Both the position numbers and the translations under genes were made by a program. A stretch of DNA of 64,000 bases. Origin: Acidimicrobiales bacterium. GTDB lineage: Bacteria > Actinomycetota > Acidimicrobiia > Acidimicrobiales > DATDAH01. Positions within the stretch are counted from its first letter, which is position 1, and the number at the start of each line of letters is the position of its first letter. The stretch spans positions 1 to 64,000 of the forward strand of contig JAEUJM010000049.1 of NCBI GenBank assembly GCA_016794585.1, given 5' to 3'. The notes beneath the pieces are model-generated. The model was given only the letters and a program-made list of their open reading frames with translations, did no database searches and was not told where the DNA came from. Of the stretch, positions 1-8,314 are shown piece by piece.

Positions 1-1107
<1,107 letters not shown>

Positions 1108-1135
1108 GCCGGTCGCCCGGACGCTCCTAGCGGAG

Positions 1136-1156
1136 CGAACACACGTTCGATAGCAT
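1136..1156 (+). promoter_or_regulatory. LexA (SOS) box and adjacent -10 element
   Basis: The 14-mer CGAACACACGTTCG at 1136-1149 fits the actinobacterial SOS box CGAAC(N4)GTTCG exactly. A -10 hexamer TAGCAT (1151-1156) follows at once and is 6 bases upstream of the ATG at 1163, so bound LexA would cover the promoter of a probably leaderless transcript. The mycobacterial homologue of the downstream gene (Rv2578c) is, from memory, a LexA-regulon member, which supports the call. Confidence 0.85.
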
Positions 1157-1162
1157 GCGCCC

Positions 1163-2248
1163 ATGGCCGGGCAGCTGCGTTGGGAGCTCGATGACGCGCC
1201 GGCAGACCAGTCGGCGTTGTTCGAGCCCGCCGAGCGCCACGTGGGCAAGGGCGAGTTCCGGGGCATGGAGTTCCTCCACGTCCGGGCCAAGACCATCATC
1301 AACGAGCTGAAGGACGGCCCCGGCTTCCTGCCCACGCCCTTCACCATCAACGCCTACCGCGGGTGCAGCCACGCCTGCACCTACTGCTTCGCCCGCCCCA
1401 CCCACGCCTACCTGGGCATGGGCATCGGCGAGGACTTCGATCGCCGCATCGTGGTGAAGGTCAACGCCGTCGAGCTGCTGCGGGCCGAGCTGCGCCCCCA
1501 CCGCTGGGCCGGGCACACCATCGCCATGGGCACCAACACGGACCCATACCAGCGCTGCGAGGGCAAGTACCGCCTCACCCGGGGGATGCTCGAGCAGCTC
1601 TCCGAGGTGGCCAACCCGGTGTCGCTGCTCACCAAGTCGACCCTCGTCCTGCGCGACCTCGACCTCCTGGCCGAGATGGCCAGGCGCGCCGACGTGCGGG
1701 TCAACCTGTCCATCGGCACCCTCGACGACGACGTCTGGAAGGCCACCGAGCCCGGCACCCCGCACCCCCGCCGGCGCATCCGGGCGGTCGAGGCCCTCAA
1801 CGAGGCCGGTATCCCGTGCGGCGTCCTCATGGGCCCGGTGCTGCCGGGCATCTCCGACGAGCCCGAGCAGCTCGAGGCGGTGGTCAAGGCGGCGCTCGAC
1901 GCCGGCGCCGTCTCGGTGGGCTCGGTGGTGCTCCACCTGCGGGCCGGCGTGCGCGACCACTTCCTCGCCACCATCGCCCGCGACCGGCCCGACCTCGTCG
2001 AGCGCTACCGCCGCCTCTACCCCGAGGGTCGCAGCTACGCGCCCGCGGCCGAGCGCCGACGGGTCAGCGGCATCGTGCAAGAGGCCATCCGCCGCCACGG
2101 TGGCCGGGTCATGGCCTCGAGCGACGGCAACGAGGACGTCGACGACCTCGCTCGGCCCGTGCGGCCCCGCTCCGTGGCCCTCCCGACCCGTCGGTCGGTG
2201 GGCGGGCCCGATCGCTCGGCGGTCGATCAGCTGGCCCTCGGCCTCTGA
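1163..2248 (+). CDS. Radical SAM protein, SplB-like / Rv2578c family, DNA-damage regulated
   Basis: A 361-residue radical SAM protein of the Rv2578c type, annotated as spore photoproduct lyase-like in mycobacteria. The cluster-binding motif is C68-x3-C72-x2-C75 (CSHACTYC). Downstream, the ATP-binding and barrel strands are intact (MGTNTDPYQRCE, TKSTLVLRDLDLL, VNLSIGTLDDDVWK). The start is chosen because TAGCAT and a LexA box sit directly upstream, leaving no room for a longer frame. The substrate is unknown: relation to SplB suggests repair of damaged nucleic acid and the SOS box supports that, but true SplB function is not shown. A 10-bp perfect hairpin follows the gene. Confidence 0.88.
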   Translation: MAGQLRWELDDAPADQSALFEPAERHVGKGEFRGMEFLHVRAKTIINELKDGPGFLPTPFTINAYRGCSHACTYCFARPTHAYLGMGIGEDFDRRIVVKVNAVELLRAELRPHRWAGHTIAMGTNTDPYQRCEGKYRLTRGMLEQLSEVANPVSLLTKSTLVLRDLDLLAEMARRADVRVNLSIGTLDDDVWKATEPGTPHPRRRIRAVEALNEAGIPCGVLMGPVLPGISDEPEQLEAVVKAALDAGAVSVGSVVLHLRAGVRDHFLATIARDRPDLVERYRRLYPEGRSYAPAAERRRVSGIVQEAIRRHGGRVMASSDGNEDVDDLARPVRPRSVALPTRRSVGGPDRSAVDQLALGL

Positions 2249-2269
2249 TCCCGCCCCACGTTCGCTCCA

Positions 2270-2305
2270 CCACGGGGACTGCTGCGCCCACGCCGGTCCC
2301 CGTGG
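2270..2305 (+). terminator. 10-bp perfect hairpin downstream of the radical SAM gene
   Basis: CCACGGGGAC (2270-2279) pairs perfectly with GTCCCCGTGG (2296-2305) across a 16-base loop. It lies between the radical SAM gene and pdxH. There is no T-tract, as is usual for GC-rich actinobacterial terminators, so termination is inferred from position. Confidence 0.5.
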
Positions 2306-2332
2306 CGGAGCCGCCAACCGCGATTCCGACTG

Positions 2333-3013
2333 GTGCCCGCTGACCAGCGGGACAACACTCAGCCCGTGCCCGACGACCCCCGCACCGCTGCTCGTGACCG
2401 CTGGCTCGCCGGACATCTCCACCGAGGCGATCTAGCCGACGATCCTGTCGAGCAGTTCGGCCGCTGGCAGGCCGAGATCACCGCGGCCGGCGTGTTCGAG
2501 CCCGCGGCCATGGTCCTCGTCACCGCCGACGGCGAGGGCCGCCCGTCGGCCCGCCACGTGTTGTTGCGCGGCGTCGACACCGAAGGCTTCACCTTCTTCA
2601 CCAACTACGACAGCCGCAAGGGACGTGAACTCGCCCACAACCCCAACGCCACCCTGCTCTTTCCCTGGGCCGAGCTCGGCCGCCAGGTGATCGTCGAGGG
2701 GGCGGTCGCCCCGACCAGTCGAGAGGTGTCGGCGGCCTACTTCGCCACCCGCGAGCGTCAGAGCCAGCTCTCGGCGTGGGCGTCCGAGCAGAGCCGTCCC
2801 GTGGCCGACCGGGCCACCCTGGACACCCGCTACGAGGAGGTGGCCGCCGAGTGGGAGGGCCGCGAGGTCGAGTGCCCGCCCTTCTGGGGCGGCTTCAACC
2901 TGCGCCCGTCCACCGTCGAGTTCTGGCAGCAGCGCCCCAGCCGCCGACACGACCGCTTCCGCTACACCCGCGCGTCCGCCGGCGCCTGGAAGGTCACCCG
3001 CCTCCAACCCTGA
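2333..3013 (+). CDS. pdxH: Pyridoxamine 5'-phosphate oxidase
   Basis: FMN-dependent oxidation of pyridoxine or pyridoxamine phosphate to pyridoxal phosphate, the last step of vitamin B6 salvage. The 226-residue product has the usual length and blocks: DPVEQFGRWQAEI near the N-terminus, the FMN-binding strand SARHVLLRGVDTEGFTFFTN, YDSRKGRELAHNPNATLLFPW, SxQSxxxSxW-like QSQLSAWASEQS, and the C-terminal substrate block PPFWGGFNLRPSTVEFWQ followed by RHDRFRY. The first GTG is used; a second in-frame GTG at 2366 would give an 11-residue shorter protein and is about as likely. No clear Shine-Dalgarno sequence precedes either. Confidence 0.93.
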   Translation: MPADQRDNTQPVPDDPRTAARDRWLAGHLHRGDLADDPVEQFGRWQAEITAAGVFEPAAMVLVTADGEGRPSARHVLLRGVDTEGFTFFTNYDSRKGRELAHNPNATLLFPWAELGRQVIVEGAVAPTSREVSAAYFATRERQSQLSAWASEQSRPVADRATLDTRYEEVAAEWEGREVECPPFWGGFNLRPSTVEFWQQRPSRRHDRFRYTRASAGAWKVTRLQP

Positions 3014-3100
3014 TCTGGCGCGAGGCGGGCCGAGCGCGCCCTCGTCTGGCAGGATCGGGCCGACGCGGGCGTCGCGCCCGCCACGCCGAAGGGGGCGGGC

Positions 3101-3934
3101 ATGAGGTCCGAGCAGATGACGCTGGCCGATGGACGCACGTTGGCCTGGGACGAGTACGGCGCCACCGACAGCGCCACCGTGCTGTTCCACAACCACGGCA
3201 CCGGCTCGTCGCGCCGGGAGCCGGCGCTCTACGACGACCTGTTCACCGAGATCGGGCTGCGGGTGGTCGTCCCCGACCGCCCGGGCTACGGCTTGTCTAC
3301 AGGCCTGCCCGCGGGTCGGCCGCTGATCGCCTGGGCCGACGACGCCGCCCAGCTGGTGGCCGCGCTCGGCCTCGACCACTTCGCCACGTCGGGGTACTCC
3401 GGCGGCGGGCGTCACGCGCTGGCCCTCGCCGCCTCGGATGCTTTGGGGGCGCAGGTGTCCCGGGTGATCGTGCAGGCGGGCAACGCCCCCGACCAGCCCC
3501 TCGAGCGGGATCGTGACCACGAGATCATCGAGATGGTGGCCACCTTGCCTTGGGCCGAGTTCACCGCGGGCTACACGAGCAACGTCGGCGACGAGCTGGC
3601 CCACCTGGCCCCCGCCGACGAGGAGCGCTTCACCGACCCGGCCTTCGTCGCCGCAGCAACGGCCACGGTGGCCGAGGGCGCGCGTCAGGGGGCGTTGGGC
3701 GAGGCCTGCGACGGCTGGGCGTGGGCCCTGCCGTGGGGCTTCGAGCTCGCGGCGGTCACCCAGCCGGTCGACGTCTGGCACGGCGACGCCGACACCATCG
3801 TCCCGATCGCCCACGCCCACGCGCTGCACGCCGGCCTGCCCGACTCGACCCTGCACGTCCTGCCCGGCGACGGCCACTTCTCCATCAGCCGCCACTTCCC
3901 CGACCAGGTGGCGGTCCTCATCGACGCGCCCTAG
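3101..3934 (+). CDS. Alpha/beta hydrolase fold protein
   Basis: A 277-residue single-domain alpha/beta hydrolase. The nucleophile elbow is GYSGGG with Ser100. The oxyanion region HNHGTGSS, the DRPGYGLS strand, an acid at VWHGDADTIVP and the catalytic His in GDGHFS are in the expected order. The ATG is preceded by AAGGGGGCGGG, a plausible ribosome site. Substrate cannot be told from sequence; esterase, epoxide hydrolase-like or lactonase roles all remain possible. The gene ends just before a 20-bp terminator hairpin and is convergent with the next gene. Confidence 0.85.
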   Translation: MRSEQMTLADGRTLAWDEYGATDSATVLFHNHGTGSSRREPALYDDLFTEIGLRVVVPDRPGYGLSTGLPAGRPLIAWADDAAQLVAALGLDHFATSGYSGGGRHALALAASDALGAQVSRVIVQAGNAPDQPLERDRDHEIIEMVATLPWAEFTAGYTSNVGDELAHLAPADEERFTDPAFVAAATATVAEGARQGALGEACDGWAWALPWGFELAAVTQPVDVWHGDADTIVPIAHAHALHAGLPDSTLHVLPGDGHFSISRHFPDQVAVLIDAP

Positions 3935-3949
3935 GCCCGAACCCGTGAA

Positions 3950-3992
3950 CTCGAGGCAATGGCCCCCGGAATCCGGGGGCCATTGCCTCGAG
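3950..3992. terminator. Perfect 20-bp inverted repeat, bidirectional terminator
   Basis: Left arm CTCGAGGCAATGGCCCCCGG (3950-3969) and its exact reverse complement (3973-3992) are separated by only AAT. It fills the 75-base gap between two convergent genes, so it most likely stops transcription from both sides. No T-tract on either flank. Confidence 0.85.
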
Positions 3993-4009
3993 AATGGCGT
4001 CTCAGGGGG

Positions 4010-4942
4010 TCAGCGGACGTGGGGGAGGACCTCGCCGCCCAGCAACCGGACGTGGTCGAGGTCGTCGAGGTCGAGCACCTGGAGGTACACGCGCTCGGCG
4101 CCGGCCTCGGACCAGTGGCCGAGGGTGTCGACGAGCTGCTCGACGGTGCCGCCGGCCTGGTTGGTGCAGAGGTCGGCGGCGTCGCGGCCGATGGCCTCCG
4201 CCCGGCGCTGCACCTCGTGGTCGTCGATGCCGCAGGCCACGCACAGGGCGGCGGAGAAGATCATCGAGTCCGGGTCCCGGCCGATGGCCTCGCAGGCGGC
4301 CCGCACCCGGTCCCGTTGCGCCACGAAGTCGTCGAGGCGGGCGAAGGGGGTGTTGAACTCGTCGGCGTGCAGGGCGGCGAGGCGGGGCGTGCGGGTGGCG
4401 CCGAAGCCCCCCATGACGATGGGCGGGGTGGGGCGTTGGACAGGCTTGGGCAGCGCCGGTGAGTCGACGAAGCGGTAGTGGGCGCCCTCATAGGAGAAGG
4501 TAGAGCCCTCTGGGGTGGTCCACAGGCCCTTGACGATCTCCAGCTGCTCCTCGAGAAGGTCGAAGCGCTCGCCGAGGCCCGGATAGGGGATGCCGTACGC
4601 CTCGTGCTCGCCGTCGTACCAGCCGGTGCCGAGGCCCAGCTCGACCCGGCCCCCGCTCATGGCGTCCACCGTGGCCACGCTGATGGCGAGCGGGCCGGGT
4701 TGCCGGAAGGTCACCGGCGTCACGAGGGTGCCGAGGCGGATGCGGTGCGTGTCGCGGGCCAGGCCGGCGAGCGTGGTCCACGCGTCGGTGGATCCGGGGC
4801 CGGCGTCGGGAGCCATGATCTTCAGGTAGTGGTCGGACCGGAAGAACGCGTCGAAGCCCGTCTCCTCGGTGACGTGGGCCACCGCCAAGAGCTGGTCGTA
4901 GGTGGCGCCTTCCTGGGGCTCGGTGAAGATCCGCAGCTGCAT
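4010..4942 (-). CDS. LLM-class F420-type oxidoreductase
   Basis: A 310-residue bacterial luciferase-like oxidoreductase of the kind that normally uses coenzyme F420 in actinobacteria. Typical blocks: FFRSDHYLK near residue 35, the RIRLGTLVTPVTFRQPG strand, the DAMSGGRVELGLGTGWYDGEH signature, and PPIVMGGFGATRTPRLAA. The ATG is preceded 8 bases upstream by TAGCCT, a -10 hexamer whose first three bases are also the ancestral stop codon of the yjqB-like gene. The start region lies inside a 67-bp tandem duplication, so a second -10 and ATG occur 68 bases upstream. The substrate is not predictable; F420 use is inferred from the family. Confidence 0.88.
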   Translation of the reverse strand: MQLRIFTEPQEGATYDQLLAVAHVTEETGFDAFFRSDHYLKIMAPDAGPGSTDAWTTLAGLARDTHRIRLGTLVTPVTFRQPGPLAISVATVDAMSGGRVELGLGTGWYDGEHEAYGIPYPGLGERFDLLEEQLEIVKGLWTTPEGSTFSYEGAHYRFVDSPALPKPVQRPTPPIVMGGFGATRTPRLAALHADEFNTPFARLDDFVAQRDRVRAACEAIGRDPDSMIFSAALCVACGIDDHEVQRRAEAIGRDAADLCTNQAGGTVEQLVDTLGHWSEAGAERVYLQVLDLDDLDHVRLLGGEVLPHVR

Positions 4943-5051
4943 GGCCGCCGAGGCTACCGACCGTCGGTGGCGCGCCCGTCCCCTGGCTCGGTGAAGATCC
5001 GCAGCTGCATGGCCGCCGAGGCTACCGACCGTCGGTGGCGCGCCCGTCCCC
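4917..5051. repeat. 67-bp perfect tandem duplication with period 68
   Basis: 4917-4983 and 4985-5051 are identical over 67 bases. On the minus strand each copy holds the last codons and TAG stop of the yjqB-like gene, a TAGCCT -10, the ATG and the first codons (MQLRIFTEP) of the oxidoreductase. The upstream copy yields a 17-residue frame that stops within the duplicated segment. A single recent slippage or unequal exchange is the simplest origin. Confidence 0.97.
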
Positions 5052-5645
5052 GCGCCAGGCCCGCGCCGCCGCCGCGAGTCCGTCCACCAGCGCGTTGCGG
5101 TGGCTGGTGCGCTTGTCGGCGCGGTCGGGGTGGTCCCACCACGGCCCGAGGCCCCGCACCCTCGGCGGCAGCTCGAGCTGGACGCCGCCGCCCCGCACCC
5201 GGTTCACCGGGTTGTCGGGGTGCAGCCCGCGGAGGGCCACCGGGATGGCGTCGAGGTCGTCGACCAGGTCGTAGTGGGGGAGCGCCGGCCGCAGGGCACC
5301 CGCCAGCCACGCCGCCAGGCCCCGGTCCTGCCCGCCGAGCAGGAGGGAGGTGAACAGCCCGTCCCGCCCGAATCCGTGCAGCGCCACCACGACGTCGACG
5401 TGGTCGAGGAAGCCGGCCAGCGCCGGCGACGCCGCGGGGTCGACCAGCTTCGAAGGGACGTGCCAGTTCAGGTCCTCCGGCTGCGCCACCGTGTAGAGCG
5501 AGGCGCCGGACCGCTCGGCCGCCGCCGACGCGATGGTGTCGGTGGCGACCTCCAGCGAGCCGCCGTGGAAGGCCATGAAGCCGAAGGGCGAGCCGAGCCG
5601 GACGGTCTCCACCACGCCGGGCTCGGCCAGCAGGTCGGCGAACAC
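5022..5645 (-). CDS. YjqB-like poly-gamma-glutamate hydrolase family protein
   Basis: A 207-residue protein resembling the YjqB/poly-gamma-glutamate hydrolase family (DUF867), whose zinc amidohydrolases cleave poly-gamma-glutamate in phages and bacteria. The N-terminal HGG block (MAFHGGSLEVATDTIAS) and the later VVALHGFGRD block fit the metal site pattern; PHYDLVDDLDAIP and HPDNPVNRVRGGGVQLELP follow. It starts at a GTG two codons after the stop of ccdA in the same frame, so no longer start is possible. The 3' end is the outer edge of the tandem duplication, and its TAG now lies in the upstream copy. True substrate here is unknown. Confidence 0.75.
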   Translation of the reverse strand: MFADLLAEPGVVETVRLGSPFGFMAFHGGSLEVATDTIASAAAERSGASLYTVAQPEDLNWHVPSKLVDPAASPALAGFLDHVDVVVALHGFGRDGLFTSLLLGGQDRGLAAWLAGALRPALPHYDLVDDLDAIPVALRGLHPDNPVNRVRGGGVQLELPPRVRGLGPWWDHPDRADKRTSHRNALVDGLAAAARAWRGDGRATDGR

Positions 5646-5651
5646 GAGGCG

Positions 5652-6533
5652 CTAGGAGGAGTGGTCGGAGGTGGTGGTGCGGGCCCGGTCCCGGGGCCAC
5701 AGCAGCGCCACGAGCAGGGTGATGCAGACCACCAGGGCGAGGATCATGGCCACCCGGGTGGCGCCGGTGTTCTGGAGCCAGTTGGTGAGGTCGGCGCTGA
5801 GGTCGGTGACCCAGGCCACCGGGCCGGGCGTGGAGAGGTCGCCCCGGTTCACCCGTACCTCGTACCAGCCGTACCAGGCCAGGTAGGCGCCTGCGACCAC
5901 CAGCAGCCCGCCCGAGATGCGGTGGATGTAGGGCAGGGCGCGGCGCAGGTGGCCCACGATCGAGACTCGGGTGAGGGCGATGGCGACGGTGAGCACGGTG
6001 AGGACGAGCCCCATGCCGAGGCCGTACACCAGGAACACGCTCACCCCCGAGACGTAGCTGAGCTGGTTGAACGTGGTGGCGGTGACGGCCAGGAAGGGCG
6101 GCAGCGTGCACGACAGCGAGGCCACCGCGTAGGAGATGCCGAACACGAACATCGACCCCAGGCCCCTCGTGGTGCCGCCCCGTTCGAGCTTGGGCAGGCG
6201 CACGACGAGCTCGAACCCACGGAGCATGGCGATGCCGAGTCCGAGGAGCCCGAAGCCGATGACGAGGGTGACCCACGGCAGGAAGCGGTTGATGGACAGC
6301 GAGAGGTGACTGATGGCGAGGCCGACCGTGCCGAACACGAGGAGGAAGCCGAGGGTGACCACACCACCCACGGCGAGGGCGCGCAGGATGCCCGCCTGGG
6401 CGTCGGTCTCGGCGGCCGCGTCCTCGGTGCCGAGGAAGTAGGAGAGGTAGGCGGGCAGCATGGCGAACCCGCACGGGTTCACCGTGGCCACCATGCCGGC
6501 GGTGAGGGCGAGGGCGAAGGGCGCCTCGATCAT
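5652..6533 (-). CDS. ccdA: CcdA-type cytochrome c biogenesis / thiol transport membrane protein
   Basis: A 293-residue polytopic protein of the CcdA/DsbD membrane family, moving reducing equivalents across the membrane to extracytoplasmic thioredoxins. It has about six to seven hydrophobic segments, with a redox-type NPCGFAMLPAYLSY block in the first one and SLSCTLPPFLAV in the middle, the two conserved Cys-Pro regions. ATG at 6533 is chosen because the hydrophobic N-terminus starts there; longer readings give low-complexity arginine/serine sequence antisense to nothing homologous. It lies 19 bases after the tlpA-like gene, its natural redox partner, in one operon. Confidence 0.9.
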   Translation of the reverse strand: MIEAPFALALTAGMVATVNPCGFAMLPAYLSYFLGTEDAAAETDAQAGILRALAVGGVVTLGFLLVFGTVGLAISHLSLSINRFLPWVTLVIGFGLLGLGIAMLRGFELVVRLPKLERGGTTRGLGSMFVFGISYAVASLSCTLPPFLAVTATTFNQLSYVSGVSVFLVYGLGMGLVLTVLTVAIALTRVSIVGHLRRALPYIHRISGGLLVVAGAYLAWYGWYEVRVNRGDLSTPGPVAWVTDLSADLTNWLQNTGATRVAMILALVVCITLLVALLWPRDRARTTTSDHSS

Positions 6534-6552
6534 CCGGGCCTCACGGTGGACC

Positions 6553-7206
6553 TCACGCCAGCAGGTCCTCGTCGATGGCGGCGCGCAGCTCCTCGGCGGT
6601 GGTGCCCCCGCTGAGCACGCGCACGATGGTGCCGTCGGCGTCGACCAGGACGGTGGTCGGCATGGCCACGCCGCCGAACGACGCCAGCAGCGAGCCGTCG
6701 GGATCGCGGCCGATGTCGTACGTGACGCCGGTGTCCTCGACCAGCTCCTCGCCCTTGGTGACGCTGTCCTGCATGTTGATGCCGACGAAGGCGACCTCGT
6801 CACCCAGCGCCTGGTGCACCTCCTCGAAGTCGGGCATCTCGCGCACGCACGGGACGCACCACGACGCGAAGAAGTTGACCACCATCGGGGTGCCGGCGTA
6901 GTCGGCCACCGAGGCCTCCGTGCCGTCGAAGGTCTCGTACGGCGTGGTGGGCGCAGCTCGCCCGACGGTGTCCTCGGCCTGGCCGAGGGCGGGCGGGTTC
7001 TCGGCGTCCGGGTCGAGGGTGACCACGGTGGCGCCGTCGTCGTCCTTCTCGCCCACGCCGAGCACCAGGCCGGCGACGAGGGCGGCGATGGCCACCGACA
7101 GCAGGGTGGCGATCACGACGGTGGTGAGGGGGACGCGGCGCCCGGTGGCGGCGGGTCGGCCTCCGCCGGTCTCGCGCTCGTCGCGTCCGTCGCGTTCGTC
7201 GCTCAC
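6553..7206 (-). CDS. TlpA/ResA-like membrane-anchored thioredoxin
   Basis: A 217-residue extracytoplasmic thiol-disulfide oxidoreductase. Residues 1-25 are charged and cytosolic, about 26-51 form the membrane anchor, and the thioredoxin domain has the active site W116-C-V-P-C120 within VVNFFASWCVPC. The cis-Pro loop is GVAMPTTVLVD. It forms an operon with ccdA, which would keep it reduced. The GTG start is preceded by TAACCT at 7213-7218 with a 6-base gap, the leaderless pattern. Upstream lies the structured 7280-7339 element. Confidence 0.92.
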   Translation of the reverse strand: MSDERDGRDERETGGGRPAATGRRVPLTTVVIATLLSVAIAALVAGLVLGVGEKDDDGATVVTLDPDAENPPALGQAEDTVGRAAPTTPYETFDGTEASVADYAGTPMVVNFFASWCVPCVREMPDFEEVHQALGDEVAFVGINMQDSVTKGEELVEDTGVTYDIGRDPDGSLLASFGGVAMPTTVLVDADGTIVRVLSGGTTAEELRAAIDEDLLA

Positions 7207-7279
7207 ACCGGAAGGTTACGAGCGATCCGGGCGGCCTCGACAGTCGCGCCCGCAGGGGCGGGGGCCTCGACCACGGGCA

Positions 7280-7339
7280 GTCCGGGGGTCGCGATCGGCA
7301 CAGGAGGGGGGAGACCCGTGCCGATCCGTTGCCCCGGAC
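7280..7339 (-). ncRNA. 60-base two-tier hairpin with C-rich apical loop (candidate structured RNA)
   Basis: Seen directly: GTCCGGGG (7280-7287) pairs with CCCCGGAC (7332-7339), a symmetrical 5x5 internal loop follows, then GATCGGCAC (7293-7301) pairs with GTGCCGATC (7318-7326) around a 16-base loop. Read on the minus strand the loop is GGGTCTCCCCCCTCCT, with six consecutive C and an anti-Shine-Dalgarno-like CCTCC. It sits between whiB and tlpA, both on the minus strand, so it could be a whiB 3' end, a processed sRNA or a tlpA leader. C-rich-loop sRNAs such as 6C RNA are known in actinobacteria, but the two-hairpin 6C architecture is not evident here. Confidence 0.4.
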
Positions 7340-7366
7340 CGCCCTTGTGTGGTGAGCGGCCCCGGT

Positions 7367-7390
7367 GCCCCGGGCCTCACGGCCCGGGGC
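7367..7390 (-). terminator. 10-bp hairpin downstream of whiB
   Basis: GCCCCGGGCC (7367-7376) pairs perfectly with GGCCCGGGGC (7381-7390) around a 4-base loop, 84 bases past the whiB stop on the minus strand. No T-tract follows. Terminator function is inferred. The rest of 7207-7473 holds the tlpA promoter and the two-tier hairpin and no coding frame I can support. Confidence 0.4.
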
Positions 7391-7473
7391 TGGCCAGGTT
7401 GCTCAGCGGAGCGGAGCAGCGCCACCGACGGGCGTCGGATGGCGAAGCCGCTACGCCGAAGGCGGAGCCTGTG

Positions 7474-7833
7474 TTACGCGACGCCGGCTTCCAGGAGCTC
7501 CTGGGGGATGGGGATCTCCACGAAGCGGTCCTCGGGACGAGGGCACTTCGGGGGACGGCCCCGCCGGCGCTTGTGGGCGAGGATCTTCCCGTTGGAGATG
7601 AGCTGGCCGCCCCAGACGCCCCACGGCTCGTGGCGCTCGAGCGCCCCGGCGAGGCAGGGGGCCATCACCGGGCACTCGGCGCAGATGGCCTTGGCCTGGG
7701 CGATGTCCTGCAGCTCCTCGGAGAAGAACAGCCCGGTGAGGGTGCCGGCGAGGTCGGCGCAGCGCGCCTGGGCCCGCCAGTTCTTGCCCTGGAGGCTGGT
7801 TTCGAGGCTTTCTTCGATGAGCGGGGCCGACAT
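7474..7833 (-). CDS. WhiB-family iron-sulfur transcriptional regulator
   Basis: A 119-residue WhiB-like protein, a [4Fe-4S] regulator that acts through the primary sigma factor. The four cluster ligands are C25, C51, C54 and C60 (C-x25-C-x2-C-x5-C), followed by the GVWGG turn and a basic DNA-binding tail KRRRGRPPK. The tail is of the AT-hook-like type seen in WhiB2/WhmD-like members, so a role in division or development is possible but not shown. ATG at 7833 is preceded by AAGGCAAGGGGAA, a good ribosome site, unlike many neighbours. A terminator-like hairpin separates it from the small gene upstream, so it may depend on read-through or an internal promoter. Confidence 0.92.
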   Translation of the reverse strand: MSAPLIEESLETSLQGKNWRAQARCADLAGTLTGLFFSEELQDIAQAKAICAECPVMAPCLAGALERHEPWGVWGGQLISNGKILAHKRRRGRPPKCPRPEDRFVEIPIPQELLEAGVA

Positions 7834-7910
7834 GGCGTTCCCCTTGCCTTTCTCGGTGTTCGTCGGATGGGTTGCTGCAGGTAGGTGGATGGGACAGGGG
7901 CCAGGAATGC

Positions 7911-7941
7911 GAAAAGGCCGCCGGGAGGATTCCCGACGGCC
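7911..7941 (-). terminator. Rho-independent terminator between the small gene and whiB
   Basis: On the minus strand GGCCGTCGGGA and TCCCGGCGGCC form an 11-bp stem (one G-T pair) closed by a 4-base loop and followed by TTTT (7912-7915 on the plus strand). This is one of few hairpins in the window with a T-run. It lies 27 bases after the stop of the small gene and 78 bases before the whiB ATG, so it could also act as an attenuator for whiB. Confidence 0.8.
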
Positions 7942-7967
7942 TGTGGAGTTCGGACTTCGCTGTGGTG

Positions 7968-8159
7968 CTAGGGCGAAGGCTCCAGGGGCCGCCGGGCGGG
8001 GAGGTTGGCGTGGTCCGCGAACATCCCCATCACCGGCTTGATGGTTCGCGCGTAGGCGGCGGACCAGGCGGCGTTGGTGCGAGCAGACACCGACACCGCG
8101 CGAGACGCGCACACGCCGGCGGCCACTTGGCCAACCAGGTTGTGAGTGCGGGTCTTCAT
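7968..8159 (-). CDS. Small basic protein upstream of whiB, 63 residues
   Basis: Not recognised. The product begins MKTRTHNLVGQVAAG and has an Ala/Val/Arg-rich middle ending in ANLPARRPLEPSP; there is no clear signal peptide or zinc motif. A weakly hydrophobic stretch around residues 8-22 could be a membrane-associated helix. AAAAGG lies 10 bases before the ATG at 8159; a GTG at 8165 would add two residues. The gene is followed directly by an intrinsic terminator and reads in the same direction as whiB. The combination of ribosome site, start and terminator is the main support for it being real. Function unknown. Confidence 0.55.
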   Translation of the reverse strand: MKTRTHNLVGQVAAGVCASRAVSVSARTNAAWSAAYARTIKPVMGMFADHANLPARRPLEPSP

Positions 8160-8314
8160 CGTCACGGTGCCTTTTCGGGTGGGTGTCTCGTGGGGCGTTG
8201 CGGGTCACGGCGGGTGCCGGGGCCGCAACCACTGCACCACGCGGGCGCGACCGGGGTCAACCGATTTATTTCCGGGACCTGACCGCACCGCTCGCGGCCT
8301 GGCAACATCGGGCC

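Noticed and set aside
2432-3895. A long minus-strand frame opposite pdxH and the hydrolase
   Set aside because: Low-complexity Gly/Arg/Val composition; the plus-strand proteins have complete motifs.
4954-6474. Arg/Pro/His-rich frame of 506 codons on the minus strand
   Set aside because: Shifted reading of ccdA and yjqB; no conserved motif.
7280-7339. Assignment to the 6C RNA family
   Set aside because: A C6 loop is present but the two-hairpin layout of 6C is not; only a covariance scan could show membership.
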